From contig NZ_CP064936.1 of assembly GCF_016117655.1 (NCBI RefSeq), forward strand, positions 496,001 to 560,000: a DNA stretch of 64,000 bases. The letters are read 5' to 3'. The notes under the pieces are model-generated. The model was not told the DNA's origin and did not search any database. It was given only the letters and a program-made list of their open reading frames with translations. Below, piece after piece: positions 7,177 through 17,000 of this stretch; the stretch's first letter is position 1, and every line of letters begins with the position of its first letter. Source of the DNA: Treponema peruense. GTDB taxonomy: Bacteria; Spirochaetota; Spirochaetia; Treponematales; Treponemataceae. Position numbers and translations under genes: made by a program.

Positions 7177-10100
7177 AAGCAAGTGCTGAACCAGCTGATT
7201 TTGTTTTACCGGTCGCCTTTGTTTTTGCAGGGGCGGCCTTTTTTGCGGTAACTTTGGCAACTTTCTTTGGTTTGACCGACTCTACAAAATTTTCGCACTT
7301 GTATTCTGACTTTTCAAGTGCTGCGCTAAGGGTTCTGTAAAGACGGAACATCTGTTCCCTTAAGATTTTTGCGCTTGCTGTTATAAGAACTGTTGTTCCG
7401 TACCAGAGCGTTTCTTCCATTCTCTCTTTGTTGAACCATTTTGTTCCGCCAAATTCATTTGCTCCTGAAAGAAGACCTGAATGTTCAGATAAGGCAAGAA
7501 GTTTTGCTGTTTCGTACGTTGACTTTACAAATCCCGATGCAGCGAAGTTCATGTCCCTTATTCCTGTAAAAGTAAAGATTCGCTCGAGAATATTTGAGGC
7601 ATAATTTTCATCAGTGCCGGTTTTTGAAAGAATCTCTGCGAGTTTTCTTGTGTATCCCCATTTAAGGCAGTTTTCATTTCCGGCGCTCAGAACAGCAGCA
7701 CTTGCAACAATTATTGCAGGTGCATCCTTGTACAGGTTAAGGCCTTCTTTTATAAGATCTGCGAATGCTGTATTTGCTTCTGTTGTTTTGTCAGAAGCCT
7801 TGTCTTTTGCAACAGGTTTTACTGCCTTTGCAAGGAATTCGACCTGTTTGCAGAAAGCGTCAAATCTTTGTTCCGCAGTTGTTTCTGTAATCTTTGCGGT
7901 TTTTCTGGTCTTTTTCTGTGAGGCTGTCGTGTCATCTGCAGAAATTTCCTTTGATGCAAATTCTGCTTCAAGGGTGTAGTATTCAAGGGCTGCTTCTTTT
8001 ACTGCTGCACAGACAGTTTTTGCAGTTGCATTCTTCTTTTTCTTTGAGCCGCCCTCGGTGTCACTTGCAAATATTTCCCTGAGGGCGCTAATGAATTCCG
8101 CCGTAAGGAATTTTTTAAGAGAAGCATAAAGTTCCTTGTAGCGGTATTCAAGCCATGCAGCGTCAAGGTCCTTTGTTCCGCTTCCGTTGAGAAGTTCGTT
8201 GAGTTTTGCGTATTTTCCGTCTGCTGTGTCTTCTACCTGCTGAACGTCAAGATAAACCTGGTATTCAAACCCGTTAAGGCCTACAAACATTCCGCCGTTT
8301 ATGATGTCATCGCTTTTTCTTACAAACCAGAGGCCTGCCTTGTGTTCCCTGAAGATACAGAAGTGGTTCTGACCGTAAGTAAGTCCCATTGCTTCTGAAA
8401 GGGATTTTGACTCTGTTCTTACATCACTTTCTCCGGGACCTGTTTTTACCGCATATTCGCAGGACTGTTTTATCCAGCCGCTTGCGCTTTCGTATTTGTT
8501 GTTATAGAACACGATTGTGCGCTCGTTACCTACGCTGTTTGAATAGGCAAAAATATTTTCGTTGACGCTTCCGTTGTTCCACACGTCGTAGAAAAGGAAG
8601 TTTTCTATCTGTGCAAAAAGGTATCTCTTGTGAAGGAGCGGGAATATGTCATGGCGGTGGCGCTGCATGAGCCCTTCATCTGGCTGTTCGTCTTTGTAGG
8701 CCCTGGTATATTCCATTCCGTATTTTTCTTCAAAGCCTTCGAGCTGTCCGTGGCCGAACATTGGAAGACCAGGCATGGTTATCATAAGCGTACATACGCC
8801 AAAATATTTGTCCCCTCGTCCAAACTGGGCAACTGCAGTTTCTTCGTCCGGATTGTTCATGAAGTTTACGAATCTTTTGAGAATCTGAGGGTCGAACTTT
8901 ATTGTGTTCTTTATTGTGTCGCGGTACTTCTGGTTTTCTTCTTTTTTGAGCATATTCATGAATGCACTGTTGTATACGCGGTGCATGCCCAGTGTTCTTG
9001 TAAAGTAACCTTCCATCATCCAGAAAGCCTCTGCAAGAAGAAGAGTGTCGGGCATTTCGGCGGCGCAGCGGTCTACAACTTCGCGCCAGAATTCGTTCGG
9101 TATGCGTGCTTCGAATTCCTGCGAAGAAAGTGCGTAACGGCTGCGGCTGGCAATGTCTCCTCCGTGTCCGGGTTCGGGATACCAGAGGCGGCGTATGTGC
9201 TTTTTGGCAAGAACCATGGCTGCGTCAAATCTGATAATCGGGAAGTTTCTTGCAACTTTAAGAATCTGCTGCATTACCGCTTCACGGGCTTCGGGATTCA
9301 GGAAGTCAATCTGGGCTGTGTCATTCCACGGCATTCCAGTTCCGTCGTTACCGTGGTAAATGTATGTAACGTCGCCTGTCTGGTTGTCTACTCTCTTGAA
9401 GCAGACTGCGCAGTCACTTTTTGAATAGTAGTGGTCTTCAAGGTAAATTGAAACGCGACTATCCTGACTTAAGTTTTCTCCGTTGAACGTATAACTGGGG
9501 AACGGGCATTCCTTTGTTGTTATAAACAGATCGGGATGTTCTATGACCCATTTTCCGTCCATTCCGGTGTGGTTTGGTACCATGTCGCTTGCGAGTCTTA
9601 TTCCGCGAACCCAGCATCTGTAGCGCAGATTTTCAAGTGCAGGCCATCCGCCAAGGTTTGAAGCAATTTCGTAGTCCAAAAGACTGTATGCAGAAGCCGC
9701 CGCTTCGGGGTTTCCGTTAATCTGCTTTATTCTTTTGCTGGCATAACTTCTTTCCCAAAGACCAATGAGCCAAAGTCCCGTAAAGCCTTCGTCCCTGAGT
9801 GCGTCCAGTTCTTCGTCAGGAATCTGGTCCAGACGGTTAATGTCGCGGTTGTATTTCTTTGAAAGCTGGTAGAGCCAGACAAGAACCGTTTTTGCCATGA
9901 GAACGACCTTTGGCATCCATTCGCGGTCGGGGCTGAACCTTTCGTATTCCTTCATGAGATTGTCGTAGGAATAAGGCGCCATGTCAGGGGAACCGCCGTT
10001 TGTCGGGTGCCAGGCAGCCTTTTCTTCTTCGCTGATAGTATCCATTCCGGCAAGAAGAAGTTTTATGAGCCATTCGCCAAGAAGTGTAGTCCAGTGTGTG

Positions 10101-10801
10101 CGTATATAGTCGAGCTGTCCTTTAAGAGAAGTAGGGGAAGCAACAACAGGTTCCTTAAGCATTGAAATAAGATCATTGTTTTTGGGACCGAACACCGGCT
10201 GTGTAAGAAAGAAAGCTTTAATCTGATTCCATGTCTTTATATAATCTGCATTCTTTGAAAGTTCAGTGTCATCAAAAAGAATCTGGAACGGGTGGAATGC
10301 GGGGTTTTCGTTTGCAAGATGAAGAAGCACCAGTTCTTCAAGAACCTGCTCGCGGTTGGTGCGCGGCTTTTTTGTTCCTTCGTCCATGCATGTCTGTGAC
10401 AGATAGTCCTGTGCAGTAATTTCATTGCGGTAAACTGCAACTGGCGGAAACTGTTCCATGAATTCAAGAAGAAGGTCGTTTACTTTTTCTGAGCCAAAAT
10501 AAGTGTCCAGATCTTCAAGAAGATTTTTGAATGAATCGGGTGCCTTGTCCCTTCTGAAAATCATGCATACGTAATGGAAAATTTCATCAATTAGACCCAT
10601 TGCGTTAAGACTTCCTGCGGAAACTTTTTTCTGCGGTTCGCCGTTTTTGTCAAACAGGCTGTTCAGTTTGGTCTGGAATTCCTGTACAGCCTTTAAGTTG
10701 GCGAAAATAACGTTTCCAGAAGATGAAAACATTGATTCAGAAAATGCACATTCCTTTCGTACCTTGCGGCTTATGTGGAATTCATTGTAGGATTTGTTCA
10801 T
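7145..10801 (-). CDS. Very large cytoplasmic GH13 alpha-amylase-family enzyme with Lys/Ala-rich tail
   Basis: The protein has 1218 residues and no signal peptide. Residues ~320-760 hold a GH13 barrel: region I ASDMVPNHTG, region II IIRFDAAMV (nucleophile Asp), region III LLAEAFW (acid/base Glu) and region IV NFMNNPDEE (catalytic Asp, with Asn in place of the usual His). The first ~300 residues and the region after ~900 are helical and unassigned. The last ~40 residues are a basic Lys/Ala/Thr tail (KKAAPAKTKATGKTKSAG). The start codon overlaps the malQ stop (ATGA), so the two are coupled. It probably acts on intracellular alpha-glucan or maltodextrin. The exact reaction (hydrolysis, transfer or glycogen-related) is undecided. 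Confidence 0.85.
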   Translation of the reverse strand: MNKSYNEFHISRKVRKECAFSESMFSSSGNVIFANLKAVQEFQTKLNSLFDKNGEPQKKVSAGSLNAMGLIDEIFHYVCMIFRRDKAPDSFKNLLEDLDTYFGSEKVNDLLLEFMEQFPPVAVYRNEITAQDYLSQTCMDEGTKKPRTNREQVLEELVLLHLANENPAFHPFQILFDDTELSKNADYIKTWNQIKAFFLTQPVFGPKNNDLISMLKEPVVASPTSLKGQLDYIRTHWTTLLGEWLIKLLLAGMDTISEEEKAAWHPTNGGSPDMAPYSYDNLMKEYERFSPDREWMPKVVLMAKTVLVWLYQLSKKYNRDINRLDQIPDEELDALRDEGFTGLWLIGLWERSYASKRIKQINGNPEAAASAYSLLDYEIASNLGGWPALENLRYRCWVRGIRLASDMVPNHTGMDGKWVIEHPDLFITTKECPFPSYTFNGENLSQDSRVSIYLEDHYYSKSDCAVCFKRVDNQTGDVTYIYHGNDGTGMPWNDTAQIDFLNPEAREAVMQQILKVARNFPIIRFDAAMVLAKKHIRRLWYPEPGHGGDIASRSRYALSSQEFEARIPNEFWREVVDRCAAEMPDTLLLAEAFWMMEGYFTRTLGMHRVYNSAFMNMLKKEENQKYRDTIKNTIKFDPQILKRFVNFMNNPDEETAVAQFGRGDKYFGVCTLMITMPGLPMFGHGQLEGFEEKYGMEYTRAYKDEQPDEGLMQRHRHDIFPLLHKRYLFAQIENFLFYDVWNNGSVNENIFAYSNSVGNERTIVFYNNKYESASGWIKQSCEYAVKTGPGESDVRTESKSLSEAMGLTYGQNHFCIFREHKAGLWFVRKSDDIINGGMFVGLNGFEYQVYLDVQQVEDTADGKYAKLNELLNGSGTKDLDAAWLEYRYKELYASLKKFLTAEFISALREIFASDTEGGSKKKKNATAKTVCAAVKEAALEYYTLEAEFASKEISADDTTASQKKTRKTAKITETTAEQRFDAFCKQVEFLAKAVKPVAKDKASDKTTEANTAFADLIKEGLNLYKDAPAIIVASAAVLSAGNENCLKWGYTRKLAEILSKTGTDENYASNILERIFTFTGIRDMNFAASGFVKSTYETAKLLALSEHSGLLSGANEFGGTKWFNKERMEETLWYGTTVLITASAKILREQMFRLYRTLSAALEKSEYKCENFVESVKPKKVAKVTAKKAAPAKTKATGKTKSAGSALASKKSSKDSKN

Positions 10802-12840
10802 TGGTTTCCTCCGTTTTTTTCATTATCATGTATTTTTACAATTTCATTGATTTTATTGAGAAGAGCCTGATTCTGTTTAAGTTCTTCTATTGTACAAGGA
10901 ATTCTGTATGTCCAGTTGAATTCGTTTACCGAACCTGGAACATTTATGCGCTCGTCCTGTGTATTTTCGAGATAATATTTGTGGTCAAGATACAGAAAGT
11001 CCTGCAGCGGATTGATTAACCAGCGGCTGTTGCAAAGGGCAGCCGTTTTGAGCGCAAATTCCGCAATTCCAGGGGTAAAGACTGAACGTACAGACGGCGG
11101 CTCCGGGCATTTTGCTGCATTTACAAAAGCCTGTACTGAATTTTTTTCATCATTCCACCACTGGCGTATTGTAGAACTGTCATGGACTGATGTTGTAGCC
11201 ACGCTCTGTTCGGGGTATTCTTCAAACGGAATATAAGGTTGTCCGTCCCAATTCCATCTGCGTGTCCATCTTATTACTTTAAGCGAAAGAATGTTTAGCC
11301 GGGAAAGAACTTCGGGCATGCATGAAAGGCTTACACCAAGATCTTCTGCGCAGGCTGTCATTTCTGAAGCTTTTGTAATGGGGGTCAGGACAGAAAGTGC
11401 CTGGTTTTTCCAAAGTTCATCTTCGTTTTTCTGAAGGTCTGCAAAAAGTGAGTGCAGCCTGTTTTTTTCATCATCAGAAAGGGAGAGCCAGGCCGTTGAA
11501 TTTTCGTATGTGTAAACCGGAACAAATTCATTTTCCTTAAGCTGAATAAGCGCACGATCGTTCCATTTACGGCCAAGAACTTTTTTTACCGACGAATTTT
11601 TTGCATTGTCGGAACAGAATTCGGTTCCGTATATTTTTTTGTCACCGTCAATTTCTTTTTTGAACAGCCATAGCTCTTCGTTCCCGAGTCTGTCGCAAAG
11701 TTTTGAAAGAAAACTTACGGCTTCGTCATAATTCCAGGTAATGTCCTGAATGAGCCCTGTAGGAATGTGCGGCTGGGAAAGCCATCTTATGCGCGCGTCA
11801 TCAAAGCCAAGCGAATTAAGTGTCTGTCTTGAAACGGTTGCGCACGGGGAAGTATGTCCCAGATATGCAGTAGTGTTTTTTTCACTTGTTACCCATATTC
11901 TGAAAAAGCCCAGAATGTGGTCTATTCTGAATGCATCATAATACTGTGCAGCTGTCTTTATGCGCTGTGTCCACCAGGAATAATTGTCTTTTGCGATATT
12001 ATCCCAGTTGTAGCTTGGAAATCCCCAGTTCTGTCCCATTGGATTGTCGCCGTCTGGAGGGGAACCGGCCCTTAGTTCCTGGTTAAAGTATTGCGGACAG
12101 GACCAGCAGTCGGCACTGTCTTCGTTCATAAGAATGGGAATGTCTCCTTTAAGGGTAATTCCCTTTTCGCGCAGGTATTCTGCCGCTTCTGAAAACTGTT
12201 GTGCAGCTCTCATCTGGCACCATACAAAAAAGTTGTGGCTTGACTTTAGAACACGGTTGTTCCAGCGCAGGTTTATCTGTTCTTCTGTCATGTGTGCAAG
12301 GGAATCTTCCCATGATTTCCATGAAGCCTGCATTGCAGAGTCTTTGAGATTTTTGAACACGGCGTATGCAACAACCCACGGATTTTTTTTTGCAAAATCT
12401 TCTGTCTGAAGCCGGACTGTTTCGTATTCGCTTATCTTTGACGCGGAAGAAATCTTTTTTTCTATGAAGTTGTACAGAAGGTGAAGAATATTGATTTTTG
12501 CAGAAGAAACTGCGTTGTAGTCAAAACGGGGTGAATATTTGAATTCTTTCTGGAATTTTCTGTATGCTGCGGCAAAGGTTCTGTCGTTTTTGAATGCAGC
12601 TTCAAATTCGGGAAGGGCTTCGAGCCTTATGTAAAGCGGGTGAAGGGCAAATGCCGAAAGTCCGCTGTACGGTGAAGAATGTGTTCCCGTGTCGTTTACG
12701 GGAAGAATCTGAATTACGCTTAGTCCTGACAGAACACAAAAATCTGCGAGCTGCTTAAGCGCCAAAAAATCACCTGCAGCTGGGCATTCCTTTGTAAAAA
12801 GGGCTGCAAGTGGAACAACAACACCAGTCTTTTTCTTCAT
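10798..12840 (-). CDS. malQ: 4-alpha-glucanotransferase (GH77 amylomaltase)
   Basis: This 680-residue GH77 enzyme transfers maltodextrin segments in the cytoplasm. It shows the N-terminal GVVVPLAALFTKE, LPVNDTGTHSSPYSGLSAFA near residue 50, the nucleophile in DAFRIDHILGFFR, the acid/base Glu in CAEDLGVS and the stabilising Asp in TSVHDSSTIRQWW. At 680 residues it is longer than many bacterial MalQ proteins (~500) because of segments inserted in the barrel. It is the first gene of a two-gene operon with the giant GH13 enzyme. The sequence upstream (12841-12946) is AT-rich with TATACT- and TATATA-like boxes, but I cannot choose a single promoter. Confidence 0.93.
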   Translation of the reverse strand: MKKKTGVVVPLAALFTKECPAAGDFLALKQLADFCVLSGLSVIQILPVNDTGTHSSPYSGLSAFALHPLYIRLEALPEFEAAFKNDRTFAAAYRKFQKEFKYSPRFDYNAVSSAKINILHLLYNFIEKKISSASKISEYETVRLQTEDFAKKNPWVVAYAVFKNLKDSAMQASWKSWEDSLAHMTEEQINLRWNNRVLKSSHNFFVWCQMRAAQQFSEAAEYLREKGITLKGDIPILMNEDSADCWSCPQYFNQELRAGSPPDGDNPMGQNWGFPSYNWDNIAKDNYSWWTQRIKTAAQYYDAFRIDHILGFFRIWVTSEKNTTAYLGHTSPCATVSRQTLNSLGFDDARIRWLSQPHIPTGLIQDITWNYDEAVSFLSKLCDRLGNEELWLFKKEIDGDKKIYGTEFCSDNAKNSSVKKVLGRKWNDRALIQLKENEFVPVYTYENSTAWLSLSDDEKNRLHSLFADLQKNEDELWKNQALSVLTPITKASEMTACAEDLGVSLSCMPEVLSRLNILSLKVIRWTRRWNWDGQPYIPFEEYPEQSVATTSVHDSSTIRQWWNDEKNSVQAFVNAAKCPEPPSVRSVFTPGIAEFALKTAALCNSRWLINPLQDFLYLDHKYYLENTQDERINVPGSVNEFNWTYRIPCTIEELKQNQALLNKINEIVKIHDNEKNGGNQ

Positions 12841-12946
12841 AAATATACCTGCTTTTATATAACAAGTATATCATATCGCGCCCCATTTACCAGTTATTTT
12901 TTATTTAAATTTTAAAAAACAGCGTATATAACAAAAGTATTCATAT

Positions 12947-13960
12947 TTAGGCTAGAAATCCGTTCTTCCAGTGCCAGACAGGGGTGGCAAGCGCATTGCT
13001 GAACGGCTGGGTACGGTTAAAGTCAGGCAGCCAGCTTGTGTCGTCACTTAAATCCTGATAGAAAAGATATTCGAATCCGTATTCGTCAATCATTTTTCTT
13101 AAATGACTGTCTTCTTCTTTGTTGACAAGCCTGTTTTGAAACGAAAGAAGCGATTTGTTCCGCTCACAGAGGCTGCCTTCATCTTCTGAAAAAGGAACAG
13201 GCGTATACTGCGACATAAGTGAAATGCAGGCGCGTCCGTCAGCGTGGGTCTTGAGCCAGTCAAGCGTAAGTTTTGTGTCGCCCTCTCTTCCCGGAAGAAA
13301 AAGATGTCGTATGATTACGCCCGAAAGCATTTTTTCCTTTGAGACACCGTTTTTATTTTCTTCTATTATGTTAAGGGCTGAATTTTCTATCATCCACCGT
13401 ACAGCGCGCTTTGCAACCTGCGGATAGTCCGAGGCTTTGAAAAGTTCGCTGCTCATCATCGGGTTAAGAGTCTTAAGGTCCGGCAGCCATATATCAACAA
13501 GCCCTTTGAGAAGTTCCAGCGATTCAACCGACTCGTATGAACTTGAATTCCATGCAACAGGAATTTTAAGTCCCGAAACTTTTGCCGCCTCTATAAAATC
13601 GGCTATAAGCGGAATATGATGGCTTCCTGTAACAAGGTTTATGTTTTCTGCGCCCTTGTCCTGGAGTTTAAGGCATATTGAAACAAAGTCGTCTTTGCTT
13701 ACAGCCTTTCCCATTCCGTGCTGGCTTATCTGGTAATTTTGGCAGAAAGCGCATCTTAGTGTACAGCCTGTAAAAAATATTGTTCCGCTGCCGCCGTGAA
13801 CGGTAATAAGGGGTTCTTCGCCAAAGTGCAGGCAGGCAACAGCAATTTTGAGTTCCCGGGTTTCACCGCAGAAACCTGTTTTGCCTTTAGAACGTGCAGA
13901 TCCGCATTTTCTGGGGCACTGTTCGCAGCGGCTGTAAAAAAGGCCGGGTTCTTCGGTCAT
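12947..13960 (-). CDS. Radical SAM protein (PflA-like activating-enzyme family)
   Basis: The 337-residue protein carries the radical SAM cluster motif CTLRCAFCQ (about residues 68-76). An N-terminal cysteine set precedes it (CEQCPRKCGSARSKGKTGFC), as in the PflA-related proteins found with AMMECR1/MEMO-type genes. The HGGSGTIFFTGC lead-in is typical of this branch. The substrate is unknown. It shares one base with the end of the upstream gene, so the two form a coupled operon. Confidence 0.88.
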   Translation of the reverse strand: MTEEPGLFYSRCEQCPRKCGSARSKGKTGFCGETRELKIAVACLHFGEEPLITVHGGSGTIFFTGCTLRCAFCQNYQISQHGMGKAVSKDDFVSICLKLQDKGAENINLVTGSHHIPLIADFIEAAKVSGLKIPVAWNSSSYESVESLELLKGLVDIWLPDLKTLNPMMSSELFKASDYPQVAKRAVRWMIENSALNIIEENKNGVSKEKMLSGVIIRHLFLPGREGDTKLTLDWLKTHADGRACISLMSQYTPVPFSEDEGSLCERNKSLLSFQNRLVNKEEDSHLRKMIDEYGFEYLFYQDLSDDTSWLPDFNRTQPFSNALATPVWHWKNGFLA

Positions 13961-14364
13961 CAGAAAACCTGCCTGTCTACAAAAATCATCATCAGTGAGT
14001 TAAGAACGTCAATCGGAATATCTTCGGCTTCCATATTTACAATCTGGCAGAGTTCCTTTAAGTCTTTGTCCGAAAGAGCATTGATCTGCTGGCCGTCATT
14101 GTCCAGAAGTGACTGCATTGCCGCGAGTGTATCAAGATTTTCTGATGTAGGAAGAGATTCCTGATCTGCGTTGCCAAGAATGTATGTATCCATCCAGTAC
14201 TGTGCAAAAGCCGCTGCCAGCTGTTCAAAAGTTCTATTGTTGCGAATAAAAAGGTCACAAATCTGCTCGCAAACGGCTGTTCCGCTGTATTTACCGGGGT
14301 GTTCGGCCCTGTAATGCTTTTTTATTTTTTCTGCATCTGAAAGGAATTTCTGAATGTTGTCCAT
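13960..14364 (-). CDS. Conserved-looking hypothetical protein, coupled to radical SAM gene
   Basis: A 134-residue, mostly helical, acidic soluble protein with no recognised domain. Cysteines occur in AVCEQICDLF and ELCQIV. It is the first gene of an operon with the radical SAM protein (1-nt overlap), so it could be a substrate or partner of that enzyme; this is only contextual. The start at 14364 is supported by a leaderless-type promoter. Confidence 0.6.
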   Translation of the reverse strand: MDNIQKFLSDAEKIKKHYRAEHPGKYSGTAVCEQICDLFIRNNRTFEQLAAAFAQYWMDTYILGNADQESLPTSENLDTLAAMQSLLDNDGQQINALSDKDLKELCQIVNMEAEDIPIDVLNSLMMIFVDRQVF

Positions 14365-14371
14365 GTTTTTT

Positions 14372-14400
14372 AATATATAGAAGATAATGTAAAATTACAA
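14372..14400 (-). promoter_or_regulatory. Leaderless-type promoter of the hypothetical/radical SAM operon
   Basis: On the minus strand, TTGTAA (14395-14400) and TATATT (14372-14377) are 17 bp apart, and the ATG at 14364 follows the -10 box by 7 nt. It is back-to-back with the EIIA promoter. Confidence 0.65.
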
Positions 14401-14429
14401 TTAAATTTGTCAAAAATATCTTTTTTTCC

Positions 14430-14458
14430 TTGACAAATTTATCGACTAAACATAAGAT
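14430..14458 (+). promoter_or_regulatory. Leaderless-type promoter of the EIIA gene
   Basis: A consensus TTGACA (14430-14435) and TAAGAT (14453-14458) are 17 bp apart. The ATG at 14466 follows the -10 box by 7 nt. Confidence 0.7.
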
Positions 14459-14465
14459 AGAAACT

Positions 14466-14912
14466 ATGGACTTAAGAACAGTATTAACACCTGACACAGT
14501 AGATCTTCATCTTAAAGGATCTACAAAAGAAGAGATTATTGACGAACTCCTCGAAATCCTTGTAAAGGCTGGAAAGGTAACAGATAAATCTGCTGCAAAG
14601 GAATGTGTGCTTGACCGTGAGCGCAAAATGTCTACCGGAATGAAGCACGGAATTGCAATTCCGCACGGAAAGACAGACACAGTATCTGATTTGGTTGCAT
14701 GTATCGGTATTTCTGACAAGCCTGTTGATTTTGACAGTCTGGATCAGGAACCCTGCCGTATATTTATTATGACACTTTCTCCGGTAAACAAAACTGGACC
14801 CCATCTTCAGTTCCTTGCTGAAGTGAGCCTTTTGTTCAAGTCCGCCGACAAGCGTGCACAGATTTTGAACACTCAGGACAAAGCAGAAGTCATTAAGATT
14901 TTGACAGAATAG
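14466..14912 (+). CDS. PTS EIIA domain protein (fructose/nitrogen type)
   Basis: This 148-residue single-domain EIIA of the mannitol/fructose/Ntr class has its phosphorylated histidine in GIAIPHGKTD (about residue 68). Related single-domain proteins often regulate carbon or nitrogen metabolism rather than transport sugar. No EIIB/EIIC gene is adjacent, so a regulatory role is likely. The ATG at 14466 is preferred over the upstream TTG at 14430, because that TTG is part of the -35 box. A strong terminator follows. Confidence 0.9.
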   Translation: MDLRTVLTPDTVDLHLKGSTKEEIIDELLEILVKAGKVTDKSAAKECVLDRERKMSTGMKHGIAIPHGKTDTVSDLVACIGISDKPVDFDSLDQEPCRIFIMTLSPVNKTGPHLQFLAEVSLLFKSADKRAQILNTQDKAEVIKILTE

Positions 14913-14932
14913 TTTTGTAGATTGAGTTGGCA

Positions 14933-14965
14933 AAGCTCCTGACCTGACTGGCGGGAGCTTTTTTT
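14933..14965 (+). terminator. Rho-independent terminator after EIIA
   Basis: AAGCTCC (14933-14939) pairs with GGAGCTT (14954-14960) and is followed by T7. It lies 17 bp before the next same-strand start, so that gene either depends on read-through or has a promoter inside this short interval. Confidence 0.75.
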
Positions 14966-14981
14966 GTTAGAGGTTGATTTT

Positions 14982-15473
14982 ATGAAATTTGAAGCCAAAT
15001 TCAAGGCTGAAAAAAACAAACTTTATACTCTGGACGGAACTCCGGTTGCCGCAGAGGGCTGCAGAATAATTACGGCTCGTCCCGGTGCTGCACTTGACTT
15101 GAATGACGGTGAGTTTGCCGGCCTTTGCGTAAACTGGAATGATGCAGGCAGGGACGAAGACAGCTACAATGAAGAATTTCTTGCCGGATTGCGTGACCAG
15201 CTTAAGGAACTTGAGGAACGGCATATTTTTGTATTTATTATTCCTGTGGCGGGCAGTAATGAGCCGGGATCGGCTGAGGAGGATGCGTTTATTGCGTCTT
15301 TCAAGCACTGCGCCCGCCGTATAAAAGACTGCGAGTGTGTTGCAGGATTTGCCGTTCCGGAGTGTGTAAATGCCGCCTGCTTTATTTCCGAACTGAGTGC
15401 AAAGCACGGACATTATATTTTCTTTTCAAAGAGTGATGCTCTGCTTGCTGACGGTGGCATTGTGCGTTACTAG
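14982..15473 (+). CDS. Hypothetical protein
   Basis: A 163-residue soluble acidic protein from the ATG at 14982, with a GAGG ribosome binding site 8 nt upstream. I recognise no domain. A hydrophobic strand (HIFVFIIPVAG, around residues 80-90) and a later KHGHYIFF strand suggest an alpha/beta fold. It begins just after the EIIA terminator and ends before a bidirectional terminator. Confidence 0.6.
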   Translation: MKFEAKFKAEKNKLYTLDGTPVAAEGCRIITARPGAALDLNDGEFAGLCVNWNDAGRDEDSYNEEFLAGLRDQLKELEERHIFVFIIPVAGSNEPGSAEEDAFIASFKHCARRIKDCECVAGFAVPECVNAACFISELSAKHGHYIFFSKSDALLADGGIVRY

Positions 15474-15494
15474 ACGGTATTATTCTGGTAAAAT

Positions 15495-15535
15495 AAAAAA
15501 GGCCGGCCGTTCCGAATTGAACAGCCGGCCTTTTT
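15495..15535. terminator. Bidirectional Rho-independent terminator
   Basis: A very strong stem at 15501-15530 (GGCCGGC arms plus GTTC/GAAC, one mismatch) has a run of A on the left and T on the right. It serves the + strand hypothetical gene and the - strand phosphofructokinase gene. Confidence 0.9.
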
Positions 15536-15553
15536 ATTTTTATACCCGCAGGT

Positions 15554-16978
15554 TTATTTTTTGAGCATCTGTGTTACTTTTTCAAGTCTTGCAAGAGCTT
15601 TTGCTTCTGCTTCGTCTGCATTCTTACGGAGCTTGTCTGTTACTGTATTGATATTGTTTACCATATAGACAGGCTGCAGTGTTGCATCAAGACAGTCGCG
15701 CCAGAGAGAACTTTCGGGGTCTACAATATTGCGCTTGAGGGTTGCCATTGAGATTGGAATGTGTACGTACTTGTCATGAACAAGGCCAATAACAATCTTT
15801 GTCTTTCCAGCCATTGCTGCATGTACGGCGTTGTTTCCAAGACGTTCGCAGTAAATTGAATCATTGGCTGTAGTAACAGCAGCGCGTACTTCGTATCCAG
15901 GATCAATATACTTGAGGTTGATGTGAATCTTCTTTGAAGCGAAATATTCAGTGATTCTGTCGCGAAGATAAATTCCGATGTCTGCAAGCTTTTTGTTTCC
16001 TGAAGCATCGGTCTGGTTTGTAGAAGTAAGAAGTTCCTGTCCTGCACCTTCTGCTACAACAATTACTGCATGATGGCGCTTTATAAGGCGCTGTTCAAGG
16101 TGTGCAAGAAGACCATTCGGTCCGTCCATATCGAACGGTACTTCAGGAATAAGACAGAAGTTTGTTTCGTGGCTGGCAAGGGCTGTTGCAGTTGCGATAA
16201 AGCCTGACTCGCGTCCCATGAGCTTTACAAGACCGATTCCGTTTATCTGGGAATGTGCTTCCATGTGGATTGAATTAACAGCCTGTGTTGCCTTTTGTAC
16301 AGCTGTTTCAAAACCGAATGAACGGTCAATGAATTCAAGGTCATTGTCAACAGTCTTTGGAATTCCGACTACGGAAATTTTGAGCCCGCGCTTGTCTATC
16401 TCGTTTGCAATGTCGAGTGCACCGCGCTGGGTTCCGTCACCGCCGATGATGAACATCATGTTTATTCCAAGGCGCTCTATTGAGTCAACAATGTCATTTA
16501 CACGGTCTCCGCCGCCTCTTGATGTTCCAAGGAAGGAACCGCCGATTTTGTGTATCGTATCTACATTGTCGGGGTTAAGGTCTATTGTTTCATAGCCCTG
16601 TTCGGTAAAGAAACCTTTGTATCCGAACTGGATTCCGCGTATTCTGCGCACACCGTAACGGTTCCACAGGCAGCGTACTACGGCTCTGATTACATCATTG
16701 AGTCCCGGGCACAAACCGCCGCAGGTGCAGATTCCGGCTGTGACATGGGCAGGATTAAAGTAAATGTACTCACGAGGACCGGCTTTTTCAAGATTGTTGG
16801 CCTTTGCGTCTTCTGCATCATCATTATCTTTGAAAACATTTACCTGTCTGCGCACAAAGGAACTGTCCTTTACGTAAGCTGCACGGAATGTACCATGGTC
16901 GAGGGAAAGTTCAATAGGTGATTTTACCTTGCATTCCCCAAGATTTTCTACTGTGAAGTCATATTTCATGGTGCTCAT
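15554..16978 (-). CDS. 6-phosphofructokinase (long, plant-like type)
   Basis: The protein has 474 residues from the ATG at 16978, which has AGGGG 5 nt upstream. It phosphorylates fructose 6-phosphate in glycolysis. The nucleotide loop reads GGDGT (around residue 180), with Gly where pyrophosphate-dependent enzymes usually have Asp. The catalytic region reads [10 protein letters not shown], with the Lys shared by PPi-type and plant-type ATP enzymes. Together these match the long ATP-PFK clade known from plants and spirochaetes, but phosphoryl donor specificity should be tested. A tandem hexamer pair (17001-17020) lies between the promoter and the start codon. Confidence 0.88.
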   Translation of the reverse strand: MSTMKYDFTVENLGECKVKSPIELSLDHGTFRAAYVKDSSFVRRQVNVFKDNDDAEDAKANNLEKAGPREYIYFNPAHVTAGICTCGGLCPGLNDVIRAVVRCLWNRYGVRRIRGIQFGYKGFFTEQGYETIDLNPDNVDTIHKIGGSFLGTSRGGGDRVNDIVDSIERLGINMMFIIGGDGTQRGALDIANEIDKRGLKISVVGIPKTVDNDLEFIDRSFGFETAVQKATQAVNSIHMEAHSQINGIGLVKLMGRESGFIATATALASHETNFCLIPEVPFDMDGPNGLLAHLEQRLIKRHHAVIVVAEGAGQELLTSTNQTDASGNKKLADIGIYLRDRITEYFASKKIHINLKYIDPGYEVRAAVTTANDSIYCERLGNNAVHAAMAGKTKIVIGLVHDKYVHIPISMATLKRNIVDPESSLWRDCLDATLQPVYMVNNINTVTDKLRKNADEAEAKALARLEKVTQMLKK

Positions 16979-17000
16979 AATAACCCCTGAATTGAAAAAG

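Noticed and set aside
8630-9424. 264-residue plus-strand frame opposite the GH13 gene
   Set aside because: It covers the conserved catalytic barrel on the other strand and has no initiation signals.
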